A stretch of 5,842 bases of DNA from Candidatus Roizmanbacteria bacterium CG06_land_8_20_14_3_00_34_14 (GTDB lineage Bacteria > Patescibacteriota > Microgenomatia > UBA1406 > GWC2-37-13), in NCBI GenBank assembly GCA_002779665.1, contig PEVZ01000033.1, forward strand, positions 2,305 through 8,146, given 5' to 3'. This document shows, in pieces, positions 1-5,502 of the stretch. Both the position numbers and the translations under genes were made by a program. Each line of letters opens with the position of its first letter. The first letter of the stretch is position 1. Below the pieces are notes generated by a model. That model had not been told where the DNA came from and did no database searches. It worked only from the letters and a program-made list of their open reading frames with translations.

Positions 1-885
1 ATCGGTCAAATAGAACCAGTAAGGTGTTGAGGGGTCAGCGTTGATGACGGCTTCAAGAGAAGAAAGTGAGGGAGAGCAAACTGGCTCTGGTGGCAAGCCC
101 TTGTTTTTATAAGTATTAAAAGGCGAATCAATATTTTTATCTTCATCAGTTATGCTTTTTTTCCACCATGATTTTTCATTTGCTTGATATCCAAGAATGT
201 ATTGTAGCGAAGCATCTAAATCAAGTGGCCAGTTGGCCAAATATCTTTTCAAAATTATTCCGGCAATTTTTTCGCGGGTTGAAGGTTGTCTGGCTTCCCT
301 TTCAACTAATGATGCTAAAATTAAAGCCTGCTTTTCGGTCAACTTTGTTTGCTTTTTGATATTTTGAAAAGCTTTAACAAATTTTTGATTATTTTTTATT
401 ATTGTTAGAACGACGTCGGACGAAGCATTTTTGGGCACCTGATAAGTATCCGGAAAAATATATCCCTCTTTTGCTTTACTCATAATTTCTATCTCCGGAA
501 TATCCAAAGTCTTAGAAATAATCTGGGCCATCTCTTCTTTACGCATTCCTTCGATTAAGGTTATTGAAGTATCAATTGAGCCATGAGTCAAATTAATAGC
601 AACTTGTTCGGCGTTCATATTTTCGGAAATCTTAAATTCACCGGCTTGAATTTTCCTTTCAAGACCTAACTTCTTGACGACTAAATAAAATACAATTTTA
701 TTTCTTATCAAACCATCACTTGCTAAATTATTAGTAATCGTATCGAGAGGTTCTCCAGATTTAATAATAAAAGTTTTTGTTTCTTTACTTAACTTATTGA
801 CAGGAAGAAAGCCTTCACGGTAAAAAAGATAGAAGGAGACAGAAATAAATATAATTAATAACAATAGTATTTTTAATTTCTTCAT
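1..885 (-). CDS. mltG: Endolytic murein transglycosylase MltG (YceG family), 3' end cut by the window start
   Basis: I translated this open frame by hand from the ATG at 885-883; 295 codons run off the window edge. MltG is a membrane-anchored lytic transglycosylase that cleaves nascent glycan strands and is thought to set their length. One N-terminal membrane segment spans about residues 5-22, with no cleavable signal peptide evident. A LysM-like region follows (about 36-105), then the YceG catalytic domain. Family motifs seen are YIFPDTY (142-148), ILASLVERE (189-197) with E195 the likely catalytic glutamate by comparison with E. coli MltG, LDASLQYILG (223-232) and NTYKNKGLPPEP (257-268). 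Only a short C-terminal piece, perhaps 30-40 residues, should be missing. The start lies 2 bases after the stop of the upstream phosphorylase gene with no ribosome binding site, so translation is probably coupled. The family assignment is secure. Confidence 0.95.
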   Translation of the reverse strand, partial: MKKLKILLLLIIFISVSFYLFYREGFLPVNKLSKETKTFIIKSGEPLDTITNNLASDGLIRNKIVFYLVVKKLGLERKIQAGEFKISENMNAEQVAINLTHGSIDTSITLIEGMRKEEMAQIISKTLDIPEIEIMSKAKEGYIFPDTYQVPKNASSDVVLTIIKNNQKFVKAFQNIKKQTKLTEKQALILASLVEREARQPSTREKIAGIILKRYLANWPLDLDASLQYILGYQANEKSWWKKSITDEDKNIDSPFNTYKNKGLPPEPVCSPSLSSLEAVINADPSTPYWFYLTD

Positions 886-887
886 TT

Positions 888-2150
888 TTATTCAATTTTG
901 AAAATTGGTAAATTCTTCAAAGTTGCCTCGGCTTCTTTTAATCGATATTTATCATCGGAATATAATGTAAAAATTATTTCGTTTTTGACGACAGAATGAT
1001 CAAGTTTCTTAAGTAAATATATACCAGCCTTTTTATCATTTGGAGAACCTAAAATTTTGGCGACGGTATTTAAATTATGGTTATTTATATCTTTAATTTT
1101 ACCAGATATTGAAGATTTGAAATCAAATTTATTTTTTGCCAATTCCAAAGAATTTGAAGTAATTTTATGATCACCACCCTGAGCTTTGACGATTTCCTGA
1201 AATTTCCTTAATGCGTCGCCCGATTCGAGAATTTTTTTTGCTTCGTCCTCTCCTCCGCCAGCCGGCGGATTTCCCTTCTCTTTATAACAAAGATCTAAAA
1301 GCTTTCCCGCCAATCTTAAAGATTTAGCTTCAAGACGGAGAGGGCGATCGGTTTTTTGTTCCAGGACATACAAGACATCGCGTGCTTCAAGTATTGGCCC
1401 AATTCCCCGACCGGCAGGTTCGAGTGTCTCATTGATATCACAAATAACCTTAATCCCAAAATGGTGAGCTAAACTTTCAAATTTTTTAGCCACCTCTTCT
1501 CCTTCAGAAAAACGATGAATCTTGGCCGTTTTACCGATTGGAATATCTATGACTAAGTGAGTCGTGCCGGCCGCAATTTTTTTTGCCATAACCGAAATAA
1601 TAATTTTGTCAAATGATTCAAAAGATAGAGGTTCTTCAACACGAATAATAATATCGTCGGCCGGAGCAATGCCTAGTTTGCCGTTCCAAGCAATACAGCC
1701 TCCCACCTCATTGACTATTTTTTCAATTTGAGACGGCGTAAATTCAACAGATGCAATCGCTTCCATAACGTCAGCAGTACCGGCTGGAGTCGTGATTGCA
1801 CGTGACGAAATTTTTGGAATCTTAAATCCGGCGGCAGCAATAATTGGAACAATAATCATCGTTGTTCTGGTCCCTGCGATTCCGCCCACAGAATGTTTGT
1901 CTGCTACAATTCCATCAAATTTTAGCTTATTTCCAGTCTCAACCATTGCCTTGGTAAAGTAAAAAAGCTCTTGTGGAGTATAGCCCTCCTTAAATGATGA
2001 TGCTACAAAATATGTAGTTAAAACGTCCGAAAGTTTATTATGAGAAATTTCATCCATTACGGCGAAAATTTCCCTATAGCTCAACTTTTTGCCTAAAAGT
2101 TTTTTCTGAATTGATTCGATTGCCAATAATTTTTCTTTATCTTCATTCAT
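888..2150 (-). CDS. deoA: AMP phosphorylase / archaeal-type thymidine phosphorylase, without the extra N-terminal domain
   Basis: This 420-residue protein belongs to the pyrimidine nucleoside/AMP phosphorylase superfamily, which splits a nucleoside or nucleotide with phosphate into free base and sugar phosphate. Residues 1-75 are the helical domain start, KHSVGG (85-90) is the phosphate-binding loop, and SSRAITTPAGTADVME (115-130) is the archaeal AMP phosphorylase form rather than the SGRGLGHTGGT form of E. coli thymidine phosphorylase. IAPADDIIIRVEEPL (161-175) and SVMAKKIAAGTTH (186-198) agree; about 345-413 is the C-terminal PYNP domain. Archaeal AMP phosphorylases are about 500 residues with an extra N-terminal domain of roughly 80 residues, absent here. 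In CPR bacteria and archaea the enzyme makes ribose 1,5-bisphosphate for the RuBisCO-linked AMP pathway; the substrate here is unproven and could be a nucleoside. The ATG overlaps the murJ stop by 8 bases, suggesting coupled translation. It sits among cell wall genes without obvious functional link. Confidence 0.87.
   Translation of the reverse strand: MNEDKEKLLAIESIQKKLLGKKLSYREIFAVMDEISHNKLSDVLTTYFVASSFKEGYTPQELFYFTKAMVETGNKLKFDGIVADKHSVGGIAGTRTTMIIVPIIAAAGFKIPKISSRAITTPAGTADVMEAIASVEFTPSQIEKIVNEVGGCIAWNGKLGIAPADDIIIRVEEPLSFESFDKIIISVMAKKIAAGTTHLVIDIPIGKTAKIHRFSEGEEVAKKFESLAHHFGIKVICDINETLEPAGRGIGPILEARDVLYVLEQKTDRPLRLEAKSLRLAGKLLDLCYKEKGNPPAGGGEDEAKKILESGDALRKFQEIVKAQGGDHKITSNSLELAKNKFDFKSSISGKIKDINNHNLNTVAKILGSPNDKKAGIYLLKKLDHSVVKNEIIFTLYSDDKYRLKEAEATLKNLPIFKIE
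1254..1269. repeat. GC-rich inverted repeat inside the phosphorylase gene
   Basis: TCCGCC and GGCGGA form a perfect 6-bp inverted repeat around AGCC. It is strikingly GC-rich against AT-rich surroundings. On the coding strand it encodes the Pro-Pro-Ala-Gly-Gly part of GNPPAGGGEDE (residues 293-303), in a loop that is variable in the family. It resembles short palindromes that recur within coding sequences of CPR genomes, but whether it is repeated in this genome cannot be told from one window. Confidence 0.55.
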
Positions 2151-3786
2151 ATTGAATATAAATTTCAGTAAATTTTTTTTGGTATTCTTTCAATTTTAAA
2201 ATTAATGACGTTAATAAATATATTTCCCTAATATTGAATAACCACGATAAAAATAAGTATAGTATAAAATGAATCAAAGTAATAACTGACAGAAGTAAAA
2301 AGACATTAATTGTCCGGCTGGTATCAAAAATTAGACCATCTAAAAATTTCATTGAAAAATAACTGAAAAATGCGGATAGGAAACCTGAAAAAAACATCTT
2401 TCCTATTTCAATAAAAATAGTTTTTAGTCCTAAACCGTTGAGTCGGGAAGAAATTATTATAAAAAGGAGAGAGGAATTAATTATTATGCTGACAGTGAAT
2501 GATAATGCTAAAGACCAGACAGGCAGGTGAAAAACAAAAATTGATAGTAAGCTTAGTGATGTATTGATAAAAATTGAAAAAATACTGATATAAAAAGGAG
2601 TTCGGCTGTCGTGCATACTATAAAAACAACGGGTTAAAAAATAATAACATCCGTGAAAAGGTAAAGATATTGAAAAATAAGATAAGGTGACCGCAGTTGA
2701 AACCGTCGAATCCCAATCAAATTTTTGACCTCCAAAAAATAATCTTACAAGGGGAGTGCGGGCAAAAATAAAAAAGAAGGCAATAGGAATTGTTAGATAA
2801 AATAAATTGAGAATTGAGTCAGAAATAATTTTTTTAAACTCTTCGAGTTTTTTTTCTTGAAACATTTCTGTTAAATAAGGGAGGGAAGCTTGTCCAAAAG
2901 CAATACCAATGACCGATACGGGCAGTAGCTGCAGGTGTTGAGCGAGATAAAAAAAAGTGTAGGCACCTGACCCTAAAAATGTTGTTAGGGTCAGATCAAT
3001 TGTTGCATCAATTTGAGCGACGATGACGGTAAAGGCGCGCGGAATAACCATTTTAATAAATTCGGATAACCCTTTTGTCCTCTTTAAAATAAATTGATAT
3101 TTAAAATCAGAATTAAAAAAAAGTGGAATTTGGATAACAAAAAGTAAGAAAGCTCCAATTATGACACCCCAGATTGGAGCAAAAAGAAAAAAAGTCGGAT
3201 AAAGAAAAATTGTCGTTACGATGATTGCTATGTTGTAGACTACCGGAGCTAAGGCTGATAGAAAAAAAGTTTTGTTTGCCTGCCCAATCCCGGTCAAAAA
3301 ATTTCCTAAAACAAAGAATGGGAGCTGTCCAAGTAAAAGTAATCTGGAGAGATTAATTATTTTTTCCATTTTTATTAAGTCATATCCTGGTGTTAGAGCT
3401 GGAATAATTTTGTCAAGAAAAAGCGAGACGACGACGACAAAAACTGTTAAAAAGATAAAAATAAGATTGATAATCGAGGAAATATTTTCCGAAAGCTCTT
3501 TTTTGTTCGCTCTGTATTTAACATAAATTGGAATAAAAGTTGAGGTGAGAGCTCCCGTAATCAGGATTTCAAAAATTATATCTGGAATTCGAAAGGAGGC
3601 AAAAAAAATATCGAGCTCTTCCTTATTAAAGTAACCGGATAATATTCTATAACGTAGAAAGCCGGAAAGACTTGTCAGGACGATCATAAAAGATAGTAAA
3701 ACCGCTGAAGAAAAAATACTTTTTTGCTTAGTAAATATGAAGTCCTGAGTTTTTTTAAATAATCTTTCCACAAGGTTAGTATACAA
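2143..3786 (-). CDS. murJ: Lipid II flippase MurJ (MviN family)
   Basis: This 547-residue polytopic membrane protein has the MurJ/MOP-superfamily pattern, about 14 hydrophobic segments from residue 25 to 515. MurJ moves lipid-linked peptidoglycan precursor across the cytoplasmic membrane. Recognisable family blocks are SGFLRYRIL (41-49), the first-helices signature FRIPDIIFEILITGALTSTF (65-84), QIDATIDLTLTTFLGSGA (258-275), LPVSVIGIAFGQASLPYL (288-305) and RCFYSMHDSRTP (386-397). Its length is normal. The frame opens with TTG (3786-3784); an in-frame TGA lies upstream with no ATG between, so initiation is at TTG or at GTG (3771-3769, residue 6). Neither has a Shine-Dalgarno sequence. It is first in a minus-strand cluster with the phosphorylase and mltG, and is divergent from mraZ. 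At the position of E. coli Arg270 it has His284. Confidence 0.95.
   Translation of the reverse strand: MYTNLVERLFKKTQDFIFTKQKSIFSSAVLLSFMIVLTSLSGFLRYRILSGYFNKEELDIFFASFRIPDIIFEILITGALTSTFIPIYVKYRANKKELSENISSIINLIFIFLTVFVVVVSLFLDKIIPALTPGYDLIKMEKIINLSRLLLLGQLPFFVLGNFLTGIGQANKTFFLSALAPVVYNIAIIVTTIFLYPTFFLFAPIWGVIIGAFLLFVIQIPLFFNSDFKYQFILKRTKGLSEFIKMVIPRAFTVIVAQIDATIDLTLTTFLGSGAYTFFYLAQHLQLLPVSVIGIAFGQASLPYLTEMFQEKKLEEFKKIISDSILNLFYLTIPIAFFFIFARTPLVRLFFGGQKFDWDSTVSTAVTLSYFSISLPFHGCYYFLTRCFYSMHDSRTPFYISIFSIFINTSLSLLSIFVFHLPVWSLALSFTVSIIINSSLLFIIISSRLNGLGLKTIFIEIGKMFFSGFLSAFFSYFSMKFLDGLIFDTSRTINVFLLLSVITLIHFILYLFLSWLFNIREIYLLTSLILKLKEYQKKFTEIYIQYE
2967..2994. repeat. 10-bp perfect inverted repeat inside murJ
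   Basis: CTGACCCTAA (2967-2976) and its exact complement TTAGGGTCAG (2985-2994) flank an 8-base spacer. The transcript could form a 10-bp hairpin. It lies within murJ and encodes about residues 265-274, in a membrane segment conserved in the family, so it may be a coincidence of codon choice rather than an insertion. It is not followed by a T-run on either strand, so it is not a terminator. Confidence 0.6.
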
Positions 3787-3804
3787 CGATTTTGATGAAT
3801 GTTT

Positions 3805-3833
3805 ATTAGAATAGTCACATAATCATCTGCTAA
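3805..3833 (-). promoter_or_regulatory. Predicted sigma70-type promoter for the murJ cluster
   Basis: Read on the minus strand, TTAGCA (3833-3828; 4 of 6 matches to TTGACA) is followed after exactly 17 bases by TCTAAT (3810-3805; 5 of 6 matches to TATAAT). The start point would be near 3798, giving a murJ leader of only about 10-13 bases. The -10 core, TCTAATAAA, is identical to that of the divergent mraZ promoter. An alternative -10, TATAAA (3839-3834), has no good -35 partner. This is prediction from consensus only. Confidence 0.5.
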
Positions 3834-3855
3834 TTTATACGAAGTGAATATTTTA

Positions 3856-3871
3856 GTGTGATAAATCACAC
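3856..3871. promoter_or_regulatory. Perfect inverted repeat between the divergent promoters, possible regulator site
   Basis: GTGTGA, TAAA, TCACAC is a perfect 6-bp inverted repeat with a 4-bp spacer. It sits just upstream of both predicted promoters, where a dimeric regulator could act on either cluster. The half-site resembles CRP/FNR-family half-sites (TGTGA/TCACA), but CRP spacing is 6 bases, so no regulator is assigned. TAGTG motifs also occur at 3854-3858 and, on the minus strand, at 3876-3872 and 3884-3880. Confidence 0.45.
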
Positions 3872-3897
3872 CACTACAACACTAATACAAATATCTA

Positions 3898-3926
3898 TTG
3901 ACAGTCGGTGGAAAATGGTGTCTAAT
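3898..3926 (+). promoter_or_regulatory. Predicted sigma70-type promoter of mraZ and the division cluster
   Basis: A perfect -35 box TTGACA (3898-3903), a 17-base spacer and a -10 box TCTAAT (3921-3926; 5 of 6 matches to TATAAT) make this the strongest promoter in the window. Transcription should begin about 6-8 bases after the -10, around 3932-3935, which coincides with the mraZ ATG at 3935. The mRNA would therefore be leaderless or nearly so. Confidence 0.8.
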
Positions 3927-3950
3927 AAATACATATGGTGTTTTTTGGTG
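3906..3950 (+). promoter_or_regulatory. Predicted MraZ operator: four GGTG boxes at 10-bp period
   Basis: GGTG occurs at 3907-3910, 3917-3920, 3937-3940 and 3947-3950, always in one register of a 10-bp period; the slot at 3927-3930 (AAAT) is empty. Three of the boxes read TGGTG and one CGGTG. E. coli MraZ binds TGGGN direct repeats separated by 5 bases, also a 10-bp period, upstream of its own gene. Here the array covers the -35/-10 spacer and the start codon, a position suited to autorepression. The spacing is seen directly; binding is inferred from the family and location. Confidence 0.68.
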
Positions 3951-4336
3951 AATATCAAATCAATTTCTCAGGTTCGGGTAGATTACTTCTGCCAAAAAAA
4001 GTCCGTGAACTGCTTAAAGGCAACACCTTCATATTAACAAAAGGCTTCGGCAATTGTTTATCCGGCTACGATAAAGACGATTGGGAGAAAAGAGCCTCAG
4101 AGCTATTAAATCCTTCATTACTTCAACCAACTGATATGGAAAATCGTCGCTATATTTTTTCCTCATTAGTTTATTTAGAGATTGACGAACAAGGACGATT
4201 CGTTGTTCCTAAAAACTTATTGGAGTACGGTCAGTTAAAAGATAAAGTAGTGATAATTGGAGTAGGTGACCATTTTGAGATATGGGAACAACAGGTTTGG
4301 CAAAAGTATCAGAAAGAAATAAATAGAAATAAATAG
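3935..4336 (+). CDS. mraZ: Transcriptional regulator MraZ
   Basis: This 133-residue protein, a little shorter than the usual 140-152, is the first gene of the dcw cluster. MraZ is a DNA-binding protein of the SpoVT/AbrB fold that forms ring-shaped oligomers and regulates its own operon. Two family half-domains are visible: FFGEYQINFSGSGRLLLPKK (3-22) and LEIDEQGRFVVPKNLLEY (81-98). The second keeps the DXXXR motif (D84 to R88). The first reads SGSGR, so the usual Asp is Ser12. The ATG at 3935 gives MVFFGEY; a GTG start at 3938 would give the exact family N-terminus MFFGEY, and either is possible. There is no room for a Shine-Dalgarno sequence because the predicted transcription start is at the start codon. 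Four GGTG boxes overlap its 5' end. rsmH follows after 5 bases. Confidence 0.96.
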   Translation: MVFFGEYQINFSGSGRLLLPKKVRELLKGNTFILTKGFGNCLSGYDKDDWEKRASELLNPSLLQPTDMENRRYIFSSLVYLEIDEQGRFVVPKNLLEYGQLKDKVVIIGVGDHFEIWEQQVWQKYQKEINRNK

Positions 4337-4340
4337 AAAT
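4316..4340 (+). repeat. Short tandem repeat across the mraZ stop, 10-bp unit
   Basis: The unit GAAATAAATA occurs twice in tandem with a further half copy (4316-4325, 4326-4335, 4336-4340). It encodes the last residues of MraZ and its TAG stop, and fills the 5-base gap before rsmH. It leaves rsmH without a Shine-Dalgarno sequence. It may be no more than low-complexity AT-rich sequence. Confidence 0.6.
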
Positions 4341-4341
4341 T

Positions 4342-5205
4342 ATGCATACACCAGTTTTATTGAACCAAGTCATCGAAGCGATGGAAATAAAGAAAGACGG
4401 TCTATATGTTGATGCAACGCTTGGAGAAGGAGGTTATACGAAAGCTATTATTGAAAAAGGCGGGAAAGTTTTGGCGATTGATTTAGATACGGAACAAATA
4501 GACCGTTATAACATTGAAACGTTAGAACGTTCTAACGGCGTTAAATTAGTCCAGGGAAATTTTAGAGAAATTGAGAAAATCGCAAAAGAAAATAATTTTT
4601 TTCCGGTTGATGGGGTAGTTTTTGACTTAGGTTTATCGATGAGGCAGATTAGCCAATCTGGACGCGGGTTTAGTTTCAAAAAATTATTTGAACCTTTAGA
4701 TATGAGAATGAATTCAAATAATGAAATGACGGCTGAATATTTACTTAATCATTTATCTGAATCAGAATTATTTGATGTTTTTGCAAAAAATTCCGAAGAG
4801 ATAAATTCTCAAAAAATTGCTCGGGAAGTTGTTATTAGAAGGCAATTAAGGAGACTGGAAAAAGTCGGTGATTTAACCGGATGTATCGACCGAGCCATCG
4901 GGGAAATAGATAATAACGCCTATAAAAGAATTTTCCAGGCCTTAAGAATTGAGGTTAATGATGAGTTTGAAAATTTAAAGAATGGCTTAGAAGGGGCTAT
5001 GAAAATTATTAAAGAAGATGGAAAGGTGGCCGTAGTTACTTTCCATTCGATTGAGGACAGAATGGTCAAAAATTTTTCAAGAGGGATGGGAATAAAATTG
5101 TTAAATAAAAAAGTGATTATGAACAGGCGAGGGAGAAGCTTTGAAAAATCGGCAAAATTACGAGTTTTAATCCGTGAAGTAGATCAAAGATCACTTTCAC
5201 GGTAA
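4342..5205 (+). CDS. rsmH: 16S rRNA (cytosine(1402)-N(4))-methyltransferase RsmH (MraW)
   Basis: RsmH methylates N4 of C1402 in the 16S rRNA decoding centre using S-adenosylmethionine. The 287-residue protein has the full family pattern: N-terminal HTPVLLNQVIEAM (2-14), SAM motif YVDATLGEGGYTKAI (22-36), AIDLD (45-49), QGNF (71-74), FDLGLSMRQI (94-103) with RGFSF (108-112) and LDMRMN (119-124), RIFQALRIEVNDEFENL (196-212), VTFHSIEDRMVKNF (232-245) and the closing SAKLRVLIRE (270-279). It is somewhat shorter than the usual 300-315. The start gives the canonical MHTPVLL and lies 5 bases after mraZ, without a Shine-Dalgarno sequence, so translation probably depends on mraZ. Two oddities are a perfect 18-bp palindrome at residues 60-65 and an eight-residue tail after the conserved end, encoded by a hairpin-forming sequence. 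Confidence 0.97.
   Translation: MHTPVLLNQVIEAMEIKKDGLYVDATLGEGGYTKAIIEKGGKVLAIDLDTEQIDRYNIETLERSNGVKLVQGNFREIEKIAKENNFFPVDGVVFDLGLSMRQISQSGRGFSFKKLFEPLDMRMNSNNEMTAEYLLNHLSESELFDVFAKNSEEINSQKIAREVVIRRQLRRLEKVGDLTGCIDRAIGEIDNNAYKRIFQALRIEVNDEFENLKNGLEGAMKIIKEDGKVAVVTFHSIEDRMVKNFSRGMGIKLLNKKVIMNRRGRSFEKSAKLRVLIREVDQRSLSR
4520..4537. repeat. Perfect 18-bp palindrome inside rsmH
   Basis: CGTTAGAACGTTCTAACG equals its own reverse complement with no spacer. It encodes most of Thr60 to Asn65 (TLERSN), in a weakly conserved stretch between the SAM-binding strand AIDLD and the QGNF motif. The stretch keeps normal family length, so if it was inserted it replaced or overwrote sequence. Whether it recurs elsewhere in the genome is unknown. 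Confidence 0.7.
5172..5202 (+). repeat. Imperfect hairpin at the 3' end of rsmH
   Basis: CCGTGAA (5172-5178) pairs with TTCACGG (5196-5202). Inside it GT pairs with AC and GATC (5182-5185) pairs with GATC (5189-5192) around an AAA loop, with one bulged base on each side: 13 pairs in total. The rsmH stop codon follows directly (5203-5205). The sequence after it is mixed A and T, not a U-tract, so it is not a canonical terminator; an mRNA processing or stability element, or a dispersed palindrome, is possible. Confidence 0.55.
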
Positions 5206-5225
5206 ATTAAATTAAGAGTCAATCT

Positions 5226-5498
5226 ATGAAAAATATTTTTTTAAAAACAACCGGGCTGATTATGATAGTTTTAATAATTGCCAATCTTTTTGTAGTTATT
5301 TCCGGTATTTTCATCAGTGATCAAATAAATACTTTTGAAAAAAAGACAGATAGTCTTCACAAAATAAATTTGAGTTTAGAAAAAAAAGTTGCTTCCCTTG
5401 GATCCTTAAAATTTGCGACTGAACAGGCTAAAGAGTACGGCTTTACCAACTCAACTGCGCCTCAATATATTGACCAGTTAAAGTTTGCGTATAGATAA
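5226..5498 (+). CDS. ftsL: FtsL-like cell division protein (short bitopic membrane protein)
   Basis: This 90-residue protein has a short cytoplasmic N-terminus (MKNIFLKTTG), one membrane segment at about residues 10-30, and an outer part predicted to begin as a coiled coil (about 33-60, QINTFEKKTDSLHKINLSLE with heptad-like spacing). This is the architecture of FtsL/DivIC proteins, which link the FtsQ/DivIB and FtsW-FtsI parts of the divisome. Sequence conservation in this family is poor, so the call rests on size, topology and its place between rsmH and ftsI, where ftsL normally lies. It starts 20 bases after rsmH; AAGAG upstream is at best a weak ribosome binding site. It could equally be labelled a septum formation initiator-type protein. 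Confidence 0.8.
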   Translation: MKNIFLKTTGLIMIVLIIANLFVVISGIFISDQINTFEKKTDSLHKINLSLEKKVASLGSLKFATEQAKEYGFTNSTAPQYIDQLKFAYR

Positions 5499-5502
5499 TT
5501 TA

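Noticed and set aside
225..240. Doubled TGGCCA (TGGCCAGTTGGCCA) in mltG
   Set aside because: The two copies are 2 bases apart, so no stable hairpin can form, and they encode an ordinary part of MltG (ANWPL).
168..359. Plus-strand 63-codon open frame
   Set aside because: It lies wholly inside mltG on the opposite strand, has no family resemblance and no start context; a shadow frame.
403..424. CpG-rich patch with GTTAGAACG and the 8-bp palindrome CGACGTCG inside mltG
   Set aside because: It shares 9 bases with the rsmH palindrome but not its symmetry; too short to separate from chance.
3272..3526. Plus-strand 84-codon open frame
   Set aside because: Antisense to murJ membrane segments; its Lys/Ile/Thr-rich product matches nothing recognisable.
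3684..3869. Minus-strand 61-codon open frame across the murJ start
   Set aside because: It overlaps murJ in another frame and would cover both predicted promoters and the intergenic inverted repeat; no recognisable protein.
3857..3870. CRP binding site (TGTGA...TCACA)
   Set aside because: The half-sites match but the spacer is 4 rather than 6 bases, and no CRP-like gene is visible; kept only as an unassigned inverted repeat.
5172..5225. Intrinsic terminator after rsmH
   Set aside because: The hairpin is present but is followed by mixed A/T sequence without a T-run, and ftsL follows in the same direction 20 bases later.
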